From positions 248,001-312,000 of the forward strand of contig MARA01000003.1 of NCBI GenBank assembly GCA_001792895.1: 64,000 nt of DNA, given 5' to 3'. This DNA is from Lentinus brumalis (Eukaryota > Basidiomycota > Agaricomycetes > Polyporales > Polyporaceae). The translations under genes were made by a program, and so were the position numbers. Numbering within the stretch: the stretch's first letter is position 1; each line of letters starts with the position of its first letter. The notes under the pieces are model-generated. The model made no database searches. It had not been told where the DNA came from and saw only the letters and a program-made list of their open reading frames with translations. Of the stretch, positions 45,568-57,014 are shown in pieces.

Positions 45568-47470
45568 ATGCCTGTGATCTTCAGGCAGCCCAGTGCTGTC
45601 TCCTGCTTCTACTGCCAGTCCGGCATCACTCCCGTCCCCCGCAACCCGCGTTCCTTCCGATGTCCACACTGCGACTGCTGGAACCAGTACGATGCGAAAG
45701 GGGAGATCATCTCGGACGAGCCTGCCATGCATGATGAAAACCTGAATGCACGCTCCTTTGCGCGACGCGGTACGTCCCTTCGTGGCTCGGTCGCATACGC
45801 CCGCATACTCACGCGTCTTCAGCCTCTCCACGCAAAGACCGGCTTCCATCCACGTACGGAAGCTCTGCCTTCTGCCACACGTGTCAAACAAACCAAGTGC
45901 TACGCAATAACCTCTTGTCAAACTACCTGCCACCACCTAGCGTACGCTCTTCACTTCATGCTCACTAAACTGCATTCCCATCGTCCTTGCCGCGTCAGGA
46001 TCCTGAATATGAACATCGTCTAGAGGCTCTCCCAGAGTACGAGCGTTCTATCGACATCCGATATCCGCCTCTATGTGCTAATTGCCTACCCACCGTCGAG
46101 GCCGAGATCCGCAAGCGGGACCAGGAAGCCCGTGTTCGCGCGCTTGGCGGCGCCTTGAAGAACACGAGAGGGACAGATACCCGAAGACACTCATCGGCAA
46201 CGCAGAAAGAGAAGGACAAGCTTGAGCTTGAGCTGCGGATGTGGAGGATACGAGGGTGTCTCTGGGCTGGGAGCGTCGCAGGGGCTTTGGTTGGCTACGC
46301 CTCCAGTACGTAAGTTCAGTTTCCTTCGAACGGATAGCCACTTATGCGTGCCCCGAAGTCGCCGCATCATACCACCCTATAACACTACCTGCCTTCGTCC
46401 CTCCTGCACTCCCGGCACTCGTCCTAGTCTCTATATTCTGGACCGCCTGGGACCCAACGTATGCTACGTTCCGAAGATACCAGTTTCAGGGGAGGACTGT
46501 ACGCGTTCATGGCAAGAAGCAATACAGCGTAAGTGTTCGCATGATTGCTGCCCTGTTCGTTACTTAGACTGACGCGTGTGTTCTCCTCCGCAGCTTTTGC
46601 AGCTTTCTGCGTGGATAATGCGGATGATCACAGCAACATTGCTTGCGTTATCATACTACAGACCCGACATGGGTGTACTACATCTATGGAATGACCCCCA
46701 ATCACGCGCGGCCCGAATCTTCTGCAGTGTAGCCTTATCATTTGAGCTAATTGTGAGTGTTACATGTACACTATGGTTCTGCGACGCTGACGACAAAAGT
46801 AGATCATTATTTCATCAATATTCGTGTTGAGAGTTCAACGCCCTCCACCAGTCCGCCTGGTGGACTCCAAAAGTCATCTTCGACAGCTATCTGCCACTCC
46901 TTCTATCACATCCTCCCGCGACGGCACGCCCGCCGCACCCGAACCCGACCTCCTTGCCTCCCTCACATTGTCTAACAAGCCCATCCTCGGGGCCCCTGCT
47001 CAGAATCCGATCTTTGGCATACCGTCCTTCAAGACCGCGGCGCGTTCGGCATCTCCGCCCCGCCGACCGGGCAGCACTACCCGAGATCGCCGAGTATGGA
47101 TGTCGATATGGATGACGATGATGAACGCGACCCGGACGCAATGGACATCGATCCTGCTTCGCCGATGAAGAAGCCCGGCCGCGATGACGACGGCTCGTGG
47201 TTGCGCCCGCAACGCTTCTTCGCGCCGGAGGAGCCGACTGGGCTGGAAAACCTCTTCGCACGGACTATACGGCTCGCGGACACGTCTGAGCAGAGTGGCA
47301 ACGGTCCTCAGGGTGCCGGAGATCGGAGGAGCACGTCACGCCGCTCGAAGGGGCGGTTCATTCGGGACTGGCGAATATGGCTTGTGCTCGGTGTTGTACC
47401 TGTCGTGCTCGGTTTGGGATTGAAGGCCTGGGATGTACGTAGGCGGAGGATGGTAGAGCCTCTTATGTGA
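45568..47470 (+). CDS. IMA1: Ima1/SAMP1-like inner nuclear membrane protein
   Basis: This is a nuclear-envelope protein whose N-terminal domain has conserved cysteines; in fission yeast Ima1 links heterochromatin and nuclear-envelope organisation. It starts MPVIFRQPSAVSCFYCQSG with the CxxC pairs CFYC and CPHCDCWN. After an intron a second cysteine set follows (FCHTCQTNQ, LLSNYLPP, PEYEHRLEALPEYERSIDIRYPP and LCANC). Hydrophobic segments come later (ALPALVLVSIFWTAWDP, LLQLSAWIMRMITATLLAL, IFCSVALSFELI). The nucleoplasmic part is Pro/Ser-rich with an Asp-rich patch (DVDMDDDDERDPDAMDIDP). A last helix WLVLGVVPVVLGLGL lies close to the C-terminus, followed by RRRRMVEPLM. There are about five introns. 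The start is the first ATG after the promoter that opens onto the CFYC motif. Confidence 0.82.
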
Positions 47471-47726
47471 TGTCGTCCTTGCTTTCGCATGCACTGTGCT
47501 TTGAACATGCTCTGTCGTATATGTTAAGTATTCAAGTACGGAATGTCACAGAAGTTGTGGCTGATATTATAAAGACGACGGATGTAAGACCAGTGTGATC
47601 GTCGGTCTAATGTCTAGTGCCATGTAGTCTATTTCCAAAGACAGTGCGGGCATTTGCAACGCTGTCCAATGTCCTGAAGAGGTTGTCAAGGGGCCACATT
47701 GTGTGCTCTTGAATGGTGGTTGTAAC

Positions 47727-49223
47727 CCTAATGTCGAGTCTGAGGAGCTCGTCAGCACCTCGCGCATAGAGGTCAGAACCTCGGCATCTCACCTGCTCGG
47801 CTCCGAGCAACCTCATAAGGCCCTCATACACCCACAGCGCTGATGCATTCACTGGAAATGCACGCAGGATCGTAGGACCAAGCCCGCGGTAGTATCCTCG
47901 GTATCCGCCTTCAGCGAATATTTGGCGTGCGGTTGCTGTGAAGGACGGCCGAGCGACTGTGTGCGGAGTGGCCATCATGCGACTATAGCAATGGTCGGCT
48001 GTGAGCATCCCGATAGTATGATTGAATACAAATGCACTGACTTTTTGATGTTATCGGCGGGTATGGCCATGATCCAGTAGACGAACGAGGCGAGTCCTCC
48101 TGAGAGGAAGTTCGCCGTTGGGGTGCTAATCTGTTTGAGATATTAACAGAGTGTCAAGGCACAACTCGTCGTGACGCACTGCGTACGGAGTGCCGTCTAG
48201 CCTCGAGAAGGCCCGCATAAGCACCTGCGGATCGAATCTTTTCAGCCGAAGATGTGTGGCAACCGGAACGTGCACGCCAACCTCGAAAGAGCCAAACATC
48301 CACAGGAAGTTGCTGCGGAAGGCCAGACTGCCGGTGAACCCTGTCCAAAGTCCAAGGACGCCGTGTGCGTGGACGATCTGTCGCGCACAGTCTATCGGAC
48401 CCTTGTACTGCCGGTCCGCGGTGGATTTCTGTAGCTGCAGTTGCAGCTTGACTATGTATTGTTACGGAATGAGCTCGTCCCCTTGGGTTTGCGGAAGGCT
48501 GAGGATGTAACGATACCTTTCAGCTGCTCCACCGGTGTGGCAAGAAAGGCGCTTGAGCGATCGAGTCGCGTCAGCCCGTCTCATTTGACCCAGATTCTAT
48601 CAGTTTGTCTACGCACCTTGTCCATCCAGCGAACAGACCCGCGATACCATGACCCACGAGGGTCAGTCGCTTGGTTCCTGAGCCTGGTGTAGGCTCAGTG
48701 AAGCCGTACTTGATCAAGAAGAGCCTGTAGTTGTGTAGGGAGCCCAGAAGGACTGAGTCAATGGCTGCCCATCCAACAGCCGGCGGAGTTGCACCCTTGT
48801 ATAGAGCGAAGATGGACTGTAGAGGTGTATCCGATCAAGCAACAGATCATGTCATGTCGCAGGAGTGAGCGCACCTCATTTCGCACAGTCTTTAGGAGAC
48901 AGTCAACAGCGCCCCTGTAAGTTCCTGGCGGAGAGCACTGCAGACGTGTCTTGATAGTATCAAACCTTCAAGGCGATGTAGGTTCTGTCAGAGCCACTGA
49001 AACTGCTCCTGCTCCCCAGAGATTGAGCCGCGTTCTCTAAGTCCATGAAAAGTGTATAGTACATACATACACGAAGGGTCTCACCCATGGCCAACTGCCA
49101 CCTTGGTCAAGCCTGACAAGGGTTGAGTACTTAGCGGTCAGCTCAGTCAAACTCAAAGTTCTTACCACTCCCAACGCCGGCAAATGCTCCCACCAAACGA
49201 ACGTTGTTGTCCTCGACAGCCAT
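47727..49223 (-). CDS. Mitochondrial carrier family (SLC25) transporter
   Basis: This is an inner-membrane metabolite carrier with three SLC25 repeats, closest in type to the carnitine/amino-acid-like (Crc1/SLC25A45-47-like) branch. It starts MAVEDNNVRLVGAFAGVGSG (ATG 49223). The repeat signatures are GHGFDTIKTRLQ (repeat 1), PVEQLKVKLQL (repeat 2) and PADNIKNRMM (repeat 3). Repeat 1 has Gly where the canonical Pro of 'PxD' is expected. Other parts are ALYKGATPPAVGWAAIDSVL, GFTGSLAFRSNFLWMFGSFE and YRGLGPTILRAFPVNASALWVYEG. The last exon is very short: after a final intron the protein ends with a few residues (TRH) and stop near 47727. Nine or so introns are seen. The substrate is not assignable from sequence. 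Confidence 0.82.
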
Positions 49224-49496
49224 GCGATAGATCCGACGACTACGCCAGGCACTGCCTGGAGTTTGGCAATGGCATGCACGTTCAAGTCGCTCGAGCGCCC
49301 CTTGTGGCGTCCGGGCCGCTCTGCACCGCCACCCCCGATCCTGACACGTTAGCCTATGCCGAGCGCCTACAGCCGTCCTTGCCCGCTCCCGTGTGTGCAC
49401 TCTGTGTGCACTTCACCAGCAAGTCCTCTATACCTTGATCTTCACGAGCCCATCGACTTTTGCTGTATGCTGACTCGTCTTTGAACTCGCTGTACC
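49224..49496. promoter_or_regulatory. Bidirectional promoter, mitochondrial carrier / RING-CH protein
   Basis: The two divergent ATGs are 273 bp apart. The sequence has no obvious gene and must supply both promoters. No TATA consensus stands out. Confidence 0.5.
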
Positions 49497-50444
49497 ATGC
49501 CCGAGGAGACGGAAGATACCAAACAGTGCCGCATCTGCCTCGACGGCGAGGACCCGGAGCTGGGCAGGCTCATACGGCCATGTCTCTGCAAGGGATCCAT
49601 CAGCGTACGCAATCTTGTCGAGGTGTGCTCCATTGAGACACGATGCTGACTTCTGTCCTCATTGGTAGTATGTACACGTGAAGTGTCTACAGCGATGGAG
49701 GAACACCTCCGCTTCACGGAGCGCGTTCTACGCTTGCCCTCAATGCGGGTATCATTACCACTTCGCTCGTACCCGTGTCTTGGGTATAGCCACTAATCCA
49801 AGTAAGCCATCATTCCTTCATGGCTTCCGGCCTGTGTACTCATTGGAGTCTTGCAGTTGTCATTGCTGCGCTATCGACGTTCCTGTTCACCATCCTGGTC
49901 CTCCTGAGCTCCTTCGTGACCACATACTTCATGGGCGATGATGACGAGTATTCCTTCACCGTTTGGTACCCTTACGAGATCTTCCGGAACCTCGTGAGGA
50001 TGACTCTTGGTATCCTCGTCGACGACCGAATGCTCGACGCTACCGTCATACGCTCCAAGCCAGGCATGCCTCGCGTCATGGAACCCCGGAGACCACCCAG
50101 CTTGCTGCAACGCCTATTCACACGCTTGTTGCTTGGCCTACCTGTCGTCGGCGCCGGCTCCATCGCGCACCTGTTGATGTCTATCCCGCTGCCGTTCACT
50201 TGGCTTCGGTTCCGTACGCGGAGAGCGAGGAGCCAATCGAGGGACATGATGGCGCTGATCATTCTCGCTGTTGTGCTCGCAGGCGCTGCAAGGCGAGGAA
50301 TATTCTTTGCCTCGTATACTTCCCCGACGCCGATGTACTGACCAGCTGACTCGCAGGGCGCTGTACAAGGTGTATCAACTCACAGAGAAGATGACGAAGC
50401 GGCTCCTTCTCCGCGCAGAGGATGCTATTCTCGAGGTCGGCTGA
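49497..50444 (+). CDS. RING-CH (MARCH-type) membrane E3 ubiquitin ligase
   Basis: This is a membrane-bound E3 ligase. The N-terminus is a C4HC3 RING-CH domain: CRICLD, then PCLCKGSISYVHVKCLQRW across a short intron, then CPQCGYHYHF. These supply seven Cys and one His in MARCH order. Two or more helices follow: VVIAALSTFLFTILVLLSSFVTTYF and the second pair LLLGLPVVGAGSIAHLLMSI and MMALIILAVVLAGAARG. The C-terminal exon, after an intron beginning about 50296, reads ALYKVYQLTEKMTKRLLLRAED and ends AILEVG (stop 50442-50444). The conserved 'ALYKVY' block is seen in fungal homologs. The start is ATG 49497. The substrate is unknown. Confidence 0.83.
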
Positions 50445-50878
50445 TACTGAGACTCGGGTGACCTCGGCTGGCAGGAGAACATCCATGTACTAAATATCGG
50501 AAGCAGTGTAACGCAGTACCTAGGACCATCTGGCATATTTATTCAGGGACTTTGCATATCATGTTCAACCGTTCCCTCAGCCGATATAAACGAACATCCA
50601 CAGGATGGACTTCCCAGTTGAATATTGAATGCGGAAGCATCCATGGCCGCGGTCAGCCGCCCGTGTTGCATGGGCGCCACAAGGAGAGCTCAGAGCGTAG
50701 GTCCAAGCGTGGGCGTGCGCCCCTTTCCCTCAGTCAATTACCTATATGATTGAGTCCATCCAGCCAGCCTCCATTCTCACTCTTCACCTTATCCGCCATC
50801 CCCTCATACCCGCGCAGTCATCCCGCCGCCACCGCCCGAAGCTCCCGTCGCCCTTCATATTCACCACCGCGACCGGCC
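50445..50878. other. Intergenic, promoter of the RNase III-domain gene
   Basis: No gene was seen. A tatataaacg-like word near 50582 and a C/T-rich leader directly before the ATG are the only notable elements. Confidence 0.5.
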
Positions 50879-52324
50879 ATGGTTCAGGTCCACCTACTTC
50901 AGCGAGCCATCGAGACGGCGATCAACAAGCCTGAGTACACGGCGTCGCTCCCGCCACTCTCGGAGAAGACATGGATGAAGATCTTGGAGTGCACGCATCA
51001 AGCACGAGCGGAGAACGACCGGCTCGAGTTCGTCGGAGACGCACTCATGTACGCCACACTGGCGCCACAGCTCTATGCCCAGTATCCGAACGGAACGCCT
51101 CACCTCTACACAGTGCGTAGCCTCCTACATGCCTATATGCGTCCGGGCAAGTCACACGAAAGACAATATAGTGCCTTCGCGCGGTACTGCACTCCAACGC
51201 CACCTTCTCCTCGCTCGCCGAGAAGTTGGACATCATGGCCGTCAGCGATCGGGTACTGCAAGCCCTGACGCAGCGGACGTTTGGGGAGGGTGCGTTGGCT
51301 CCGAGCAAGACGAAGCCGCAAGTCAAGACGACCGCGGACATGTTCGAGACCATCATCGGCGCGTACTACTTCGACAACGGCTTCGAGGCGTTGTATAACT
51401 GGGTAGAGGAGATCTACTCGCCTCTGATCAAAGTCGTGGCCGAGACATTCTTCGTCCAGTGAGTCGTTCCGTAAGCGCACCTTCCCTTTCTGTCATCGTT
51501 GTTTTCATACCAGTCAACATGGTCCGTGGGCCACTCACCGAGGACCGGGCGAAAAGAAACGCACAACCGAGCCCTTCGTCTACAAGCACGGTGCTCTTTT
51601 GAGCGGACCATTCGCCCACCCTCGGAAGGAACCGAGGCCGCCATCGCCGAAGAAGCAGAAGGTTCCGGTCAACACTGTCAGACAACGAGGATGTGTTGCC
51701 GAGAAGGTCCGGGTCGCACACGCGGGACGCATCTCTCCTCGTCCTAGTGCGAAGGCGATTATTATAGGTACATCCAATGGTGCGTCCAACACAACTTCTT
51801 CAACATCGACCTGGCAAGTTAACGTAAGAATAGCCAAACCGAAGGTGGCGCCTGTCAAACCGTCGTCTAAGCCGTCGTCGAGCAAGAACATAATGCAAGC
51901 GACGTCAGTGGCCAAGCAGGCTCCGATCTTCATCGACCTCACAGTTAGCTCGGACTCGGACTCGGAGGGTGACTGTCAGCCGCTTGTCCGCCATACCCTC
52001 GTCACTCCACGGATTCCACGCCCGTCTCTTCCGGTCTCCAAGCGACCCACACCCGCTCGCGCTGTCGCTTCGCCTTTGCCTGAGTCTCTTGCCCTTATCA
52101 GGAGCGCGGCGTCTTCGTCAGAATCAGACGACGAGATGATGCTGGAGAGTATGCTCATCGCCGACCACTCTGGTTCTGACATGGACTGTGGCTCTTCTGA
52201 TGTGGAGACTCTCGCAAGCACTTCGAAGACTGCGCCGCTCTTGCCGTGGACTGGCTTCGGTAACGTCGCCCTGGACATCTCGCAGCCTACTTCCCACATG
52301 CCCAGGACTATGTTTCTGCGCTGA
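50879..52324 (+). CDS. RNase III-domain protein with acidic, SIM-like tail
   Basis: A single RNase III domain occupies the N-terminal half. The signature is NDRLEFVGDALM, and the second catalytic block is TTADMFETIIGAYYFDNGF. The acidic residues used for Mg2+ (Glu/Asp in LEFVGDA; Asp and Glu in DMFE) are retained. The domain is interrupted by an intron of about 60 nt beginning near 51115, then IMAVSDRVLQALTQRTF and WVEEIYSPLIK. After a second intron (donor gtgagt at about 51461, acceptor ending 51512) the tail carries Lys/Pro-rich patches, then FIDLTVSSDSDSEG, a SUMO-interacting-type motif, and ends PRTMFLR. No dsRNA-binding domain is seen. It is not a Dicer. Function unknown; perhaps a nuclear dsRNA-processing factor. 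Confidence 0.72.
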
Positions 52325-53327
52325 TTCATCGCCTCTCCTTTCTCCTACATGCCCAGCGTAATGTCTCATGCTCATATGTCACCTCAATATGTATACCACA
52401 GGTTTCGGTTTTTGTCTCATGGCCGCATACAATTCTGCTCCTCATGAGTATGCTATACTAGTTTCTATTCGCATTGGAATCTCACAAAGACTGTGCATAC
52501 GACCGTTGTCTCCCCTCACAATTCGTTCATCATGGCAGAGCGTACACATCACAAGTACGTGTACGCCGAACTTGCTGCGCTAAGCCGCTAACAACCTATC
52601 CAGAGAAATCGACATCTTACTTCATCTTATCGTCCTAGCAGCTGCCAGCCCGCCGGGATTCTACGGCCGTCTACCTGGCACATGGTTTGGACCTTAGGGA
52701 GTCAGATTGGTCCCGATAATTGTACATATTCCGAAGGCTTCCGCAGATTACAAGTTGTCACCCCGGTGTGGGTTTGTTGTTTCGATGCTTACCAATGTAA
52801 CAAACTTGTTGACAGCCTATCTGCAGGAGCGATACCGAGTACCTCAGGCAATAAGTACTGCAGTCACGGTTGCTCAGGATGAATGCACAAATTTCGGAAG
52901 ACGCGCTCGAGTGTGCATCAGAGCCCTCATTGACAAAGTTCTCCGTCTCGCTCAGAGGCTTGTATCGTCCCCGACGCTCCTTCTCCGTCAGTAATTGCTA
53001 CTTACTTCTCGTCTCACATTTGTGCACGCCTGTGTATCGTGTTGTATCATATGAGCACTATAGCAAAATTCCGACCTCAAGGTTGTCCTCGGAAGTATAT
53101 GATGACCTGTGCCCGCCGCCGGCACCGTTTGTACTTATCCCCGCTACCGTCTATGTAGGTGGGGAAACCTTATACACTGGGTGACGCGCGCACGTGATTG
53201 ATGTGACACTACGCGAAGTTCGCGAACCGCGTTTGTTCGGAAGCCACCACTTGACCGCCACTCCGCCGTGCCAGCTTGCTCTGCTCTCATCCACGTCTTT
53301 CACGCAATACGACGCCACACGTAAACC
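52325..53327. other. 1-kb intergenic stretch, no supported gene
   Basis: No ORF with a recognisable domain, no tRNA and no repeat was found. It holds the RNase III-gene 3' UTR and the MAD2 promoter; the last 50 bp is the MAD2 leader. Confidence 0.55.
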
Positions 53328-54223
53328 ATGGCACCCACCAAGCAGAAGCACGCCCCCACCCGCCAGGCCATCACTCTCAAAGGCTCAACAGCCCTGGTTA
53401 CAGAATTCTTCAAGTTCGCTGCCAACACGTACGTGCGCAGGCAGGCTGGACGTACCCAGCCAACCTAGGGCTTCCACTGACGGACCCATGATGTGGTGGT
53501 GTACAGCATCCTCTTCCAACGCGGGGTGTACCCCGCTGATGACTTCCACATGGTGAAGAAATACGGGCAGACTGTGCTCGTTACTCAAGATCTCGCGCTT
53601 GAGAATTACCTCGACAAGTGTGTCTATACTTTCTCTGACTACGCAACTACGGAGCTGATCTCACGGCATCAATGTTAGGATTCTCAAGCAAGTGAACCGT
53701 GAGTGACCGGTCACCCCCCTCGAGTCTAAAAGCGCTGAGTACAACTGAACAGAATGGCTTCTCACCGGGTCCATCACACAACTCGTCCTGGCGATCATTT
53801 CCAAGGACTCACGTACACCGCTTGAGCGCTGGGTCTTCGACATCAATCTGATAGAGCCCCCAGCGGTCACGGAGAGCTCACAGGCGTGCGTATCCTCGCG
53901 GCTGCGACAAAGTCGAGGGCGGCTGTGGCTGATGCGTGCTTCACAGTGCCCCTGCAAAGCCCGAGAGCGAAATTCAGGCAGAGATCCGGAATATCCTGAA
54001 ACAGATTGTGTCGACTGTGACGTTCCTGCCTGTGATCGACGAGCCGACGGTGTTCAACATCCTGGCGTACACTAAAGAGTCCGTGGACGTCCCTGCCAAC
54101 GAGTGGGTGGATACGGACCCGCTGGCGATTGAGGCGTCGAAGAGCCAGCAGGTGAAGCTCCGAAGCTTCTCCACAGATGTGCATCGAATCGAAGCCATGG
54201 TTGCGTACCGATATGAAGGCTAG
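53328..54223 (+). CDS. MAD2: MAD2 spindle-assembly checkpoint protein
   Basis: This HORMA-domain checkpoint protein inhibits Cdc20/APC at unattached kinetochores. Five exons read in frame: 53328-53428, 53507-53617, 53679-53698 (only 20 nt), 53753-53885 and 53947-54223. They give 213 residues, close to the usual length of the family. It starts MAPTKQKHAPTRQAITLKGS and contains VTEFFKFAANTILFQRGVYP, FHMVKKYGQTVLVTQD, ILKQVNQWL and LAIISKDSRTPLERWVFDI. The C-terminal safety-belt region is SEIQAEIRNILKQIVSTVTF, LPVIDEPTVFNILAYT, LRSFSTDVHRIEAMVAYRYEG. Exon lengths sum to a multiple of three, which supports the model. The start is the ATG at 53328, in a good context (gtaaaccATGGC). Confidence 0.94.
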
Positions 54224-54878
54224 AGACGGAGCGGTGATGGGAGAGCCTGAGCACGGGCACGCCGGGCCCAGGGCTGCGGGCGTGATGCTGGTTATGCGCT
54301 TGTTGGGACTTTGTGGGAAGCAGGGCCTGGAGGCGTGCGCCTGGACATTCAGACGGGGATGGTTGATTGATGAGTCCACCTGTTGGGGACGCGGTGACAG
54401 ATTGCTGGGTCGAGGAGGCAATGCGGGCGGCGGACGTTGCAACTTGCGGGCAATGGGGAATGTACGGGAGGGCATTCGTGTGTAAGATAGGACGCGTGCG
54501 CAGCGTGTCAATAGACGTACTGGCGATCAGGACGTGGGTGTCGGAGAGCAGGACATGGCCAACGCGAGCGAAGGCGTTGGTCGGAGCAGAAGCGGGGAAC
54601 AGGCGACGTGTGGGCGGGAACAGATCGCGCCGAGTCGAGGTACAGCCGGCGCCCGCCGCGGACGTCAGTGTGGTATTGCCATGCCACCGGGACGAGACTG
54701 ATAGTGGTCGCCTCGTGGACGCCCATAACCTCCTCCCCTTTTCTTCCCACCTTCCCTCCGTCTCTCCTCCCGCCCTCCCCGTTCTCTCTCTCCCAATTTC
54801 CATTCCTTTGTCTGGCCGGCCGGACGTCGCTCGTTGGTATCTTATCCTCTCTGGGACGGCACATAATCCATCAGCACA
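54224..54878. other. Intergenic region with a C/T-rich leader for noxA
   Basis: About 650 bp between MAD2 and noxA. A strong pyrimidine-rich tract (54728-54805) lies directly before the noxA start, typical of a leader of a well-expressed fungal gene. No other gene is supported; the long minus-strand open frame here is taken as a shadow. Confidence 0.55.
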
Positions 54879-57014
54879 ATGGGCGAAACCTGGTTCCAGC
54901 GCGAGTTCCTCCAGCCTCGTCGCCTTGCCTTCAACGTCATCTTTTATGGCCTTCATCTCTTCTTCTTTGGTTATGGATGGTACAGTCAGGTGCGCGGCGT
55001 GTTCATGTTGCTCATTCGATCCGAGTGCTGAGGAGTGGCGCGCTGCGTAGTTCACCAACCACAAGCTCGCTGCCTTGAACGGACTGAAGTGGTCGGTGTG
55101 GACGTCTCGCGGTGCTGGTCTGGTCCTTGCATTCGATGGCGGCTTGATCCTCGTCCCCATGTTGCGGAATATCATCCGTGTGGTCCGCCCCAAGCTCACG
55201 TGGCTCTTCCCCGCCGACGAGAACATCTGGTTCCACCGGCAAGTCGCATACTCCATGGCCTTCTGGGCCATGGTTCACACCACAGCTCACTATGTGAACT
55301 TCTTCAACGTTGAACGTACCCGTACGTGATCTCTCCACGCGTGCCTCGCCGGTAAAGAGGTCTCACAGTTTACGCCCATAGAGGTGAGGCCCGAGACTGC
55401 GCTGGACATCCACTACACACAGGCTGGAGGCATCACTGGTCACTTCATGCTCCTCATCATGGTCCTCATGTATACCACGGCGCACCACAAGATCCGCAAC
55501 CAGTGCTTCGAGGCCTTCTGGTACACGCACCACCTTGCGTTCTTCTTCATGATCGGTCTGTACGCCCATGCCACCGGATGCTTCGTGCGCGACTCTGCAG
55601 AACCCGCATACTCTGCTGTGTTCCCCTTCTACACTACGGATCATTGCTTGGGATACGAGAGCTGGCGCTTCACCATCTGGCCTGGCATTATCTACTTTGG
55701 AGAAAGGATTTGGCGCGAGATTCGGGCCAGGCGCGCAACCCGCTTGTCTAAGGTCCTCGTACACCCGAGTGGTAAGTCCTGGTGCTAATTATACCTGTTA
55801 CTATGGTGCTGACAACTCACCGTCCAGGCGCTATGGAGCTGCGCATCATCAAGCCCAGCTTCAAATACGTCGCCGGTCAGTGGCTTTTCATCCAGGTCCC
55901 TGACATTTCTGGCTGGCAGTGGCACCCGGTACGTGTGTATGTGGCGGCATAGGAATGTGTGACTGACAGCTGAAGACAGTTCACTATCACATCGGCCCCC
56001 GAGGACCCCTACGTCTCCGTCCACATCCGTCAGGTCGGTGACTGGACCTATGCATTGGGAGAACGTGTTGGTGCTGGCCCTCAAGTGGTCGCTTCCATGA
56101 CCAAGGCTGCCTTGAAGGGTGACGAGAAGGACGAGGGCGTATACGGTACTCGTGGCGACTTCGTCGAGATCGATTCGACGGGCCGCGCTCTCCCCGCCGT
56201 CCGCATCGACGGTCCCTACGGTGCCCCGGCGGAGGATGTCTTTAACGTGGAGGTCGCGGTTCTGATCGGCGCTGGTATCGGTAAGGACGCTGCAGGATTC
56301 TCATGGTAACCTCGCCGCTTACATGCTCTACCAGGTGTAACGCCGTTCGCCTCGATTCTCAAGCATATCTGGTACCGCCAGAAGAAGGGCACTCTTGGTT
56401 CTCTCAAGCGGGTCGAGTTCTTCTGGGTTTGCCGTGACGCTCCTTCGTTCGGTTGGTTCCAGACCCTTCTCCAGGAAGTCGAGGCTGCTCAGGCCGATCG
56501 TGAGTGTTGACAATGCACGCGCCTTTGTCTTTGTCTTACAATCTTTGTGCACAGCCAACTTCCTCCGTATCAACATCTACCTCACCCAGAAGATCTCTGA
56601 GGATATGCTCTGGAACATCGCTGTGAACGATGCGGGTGCGGAGTACGACCCGCTTACGCTCCTCCGCACTCGTACTATGTTCGGACGTCCTGACTGGAAA
56701 GCGATCTACTCGCGCATGAGCCAAGCTATCCAGACCGGCCAATACGTCCCCGGCACTAACGCCCAGCTCAAGTCCAAGGTCGGGGTAAGTAGCATCGCTT
56801 GATCGCTTCTGTGTTTGCCGGATGGCTCACGAGAAACGACGACAGACATACTTCTGCGGCCCTGGCGTCCTCGCGAAGGCTATCAAGGAGGCCTGCCAGG
56901 AAGCCAATTGCGCGGCCGTCGACTTTACCTTCGCCAAGGTATGTCTCACCGAGATCTCGGGTTCTGCATCGTTCTCACTCGCATCTGCGTGCACCCTTGC
57001 AGGAACACTTCTAA
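54879..57014 (+). CDS. noxA: NADPH oxidase A (NoxA, gp91phox-type)
   Basis: This superoxide-generating membrane oxidase is required for hyphal and fruiting differentiation in other fungi. It starts MGETWFQREFLQPRRLAFNV with a membrane helix, then LRNIIRVVRPKLTWLFPADE. The heme region follows with FHRQVAYSMAFWAMVHTTAHYVN and WYTHHLAFFFMIGLYAHATG, which supply the histidines. The FAD site is WHPFTITSAPEDPYVSVHIR, assembled across an intron, and the NADPH site includes VLIGAGIGVTPFASILKHIW and VEFFWVCRDAPSFGWFQTLL. The C-terminus is VGTYFCGPGVLAKAIKE, joined to a final exon ending KEHF with TAA at 57012-57014. No EF-hand N-terminal extension is present, which fits NoxA rather than NoxC types. 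NoxR would be the partner but is not in this window. Confidence 0.95.

Noticed and set aside
44905..45936. N-terminal extension of the SNAPC1-like frame up to 45936
   Set aside because: It would cross the divergent Ima1 gene. The ATG at 45408 gives a sensible start, and the extension has no domain.
54072..55271. A 399-codon minus-strand open frame across MAD2, the intergenic region and noxA exon 1-3
   Set aside because: It runs opposite two certain genes and through their introns, has a compositionally biased Arg/Ser/Pro/His translation and no recognisable domain.
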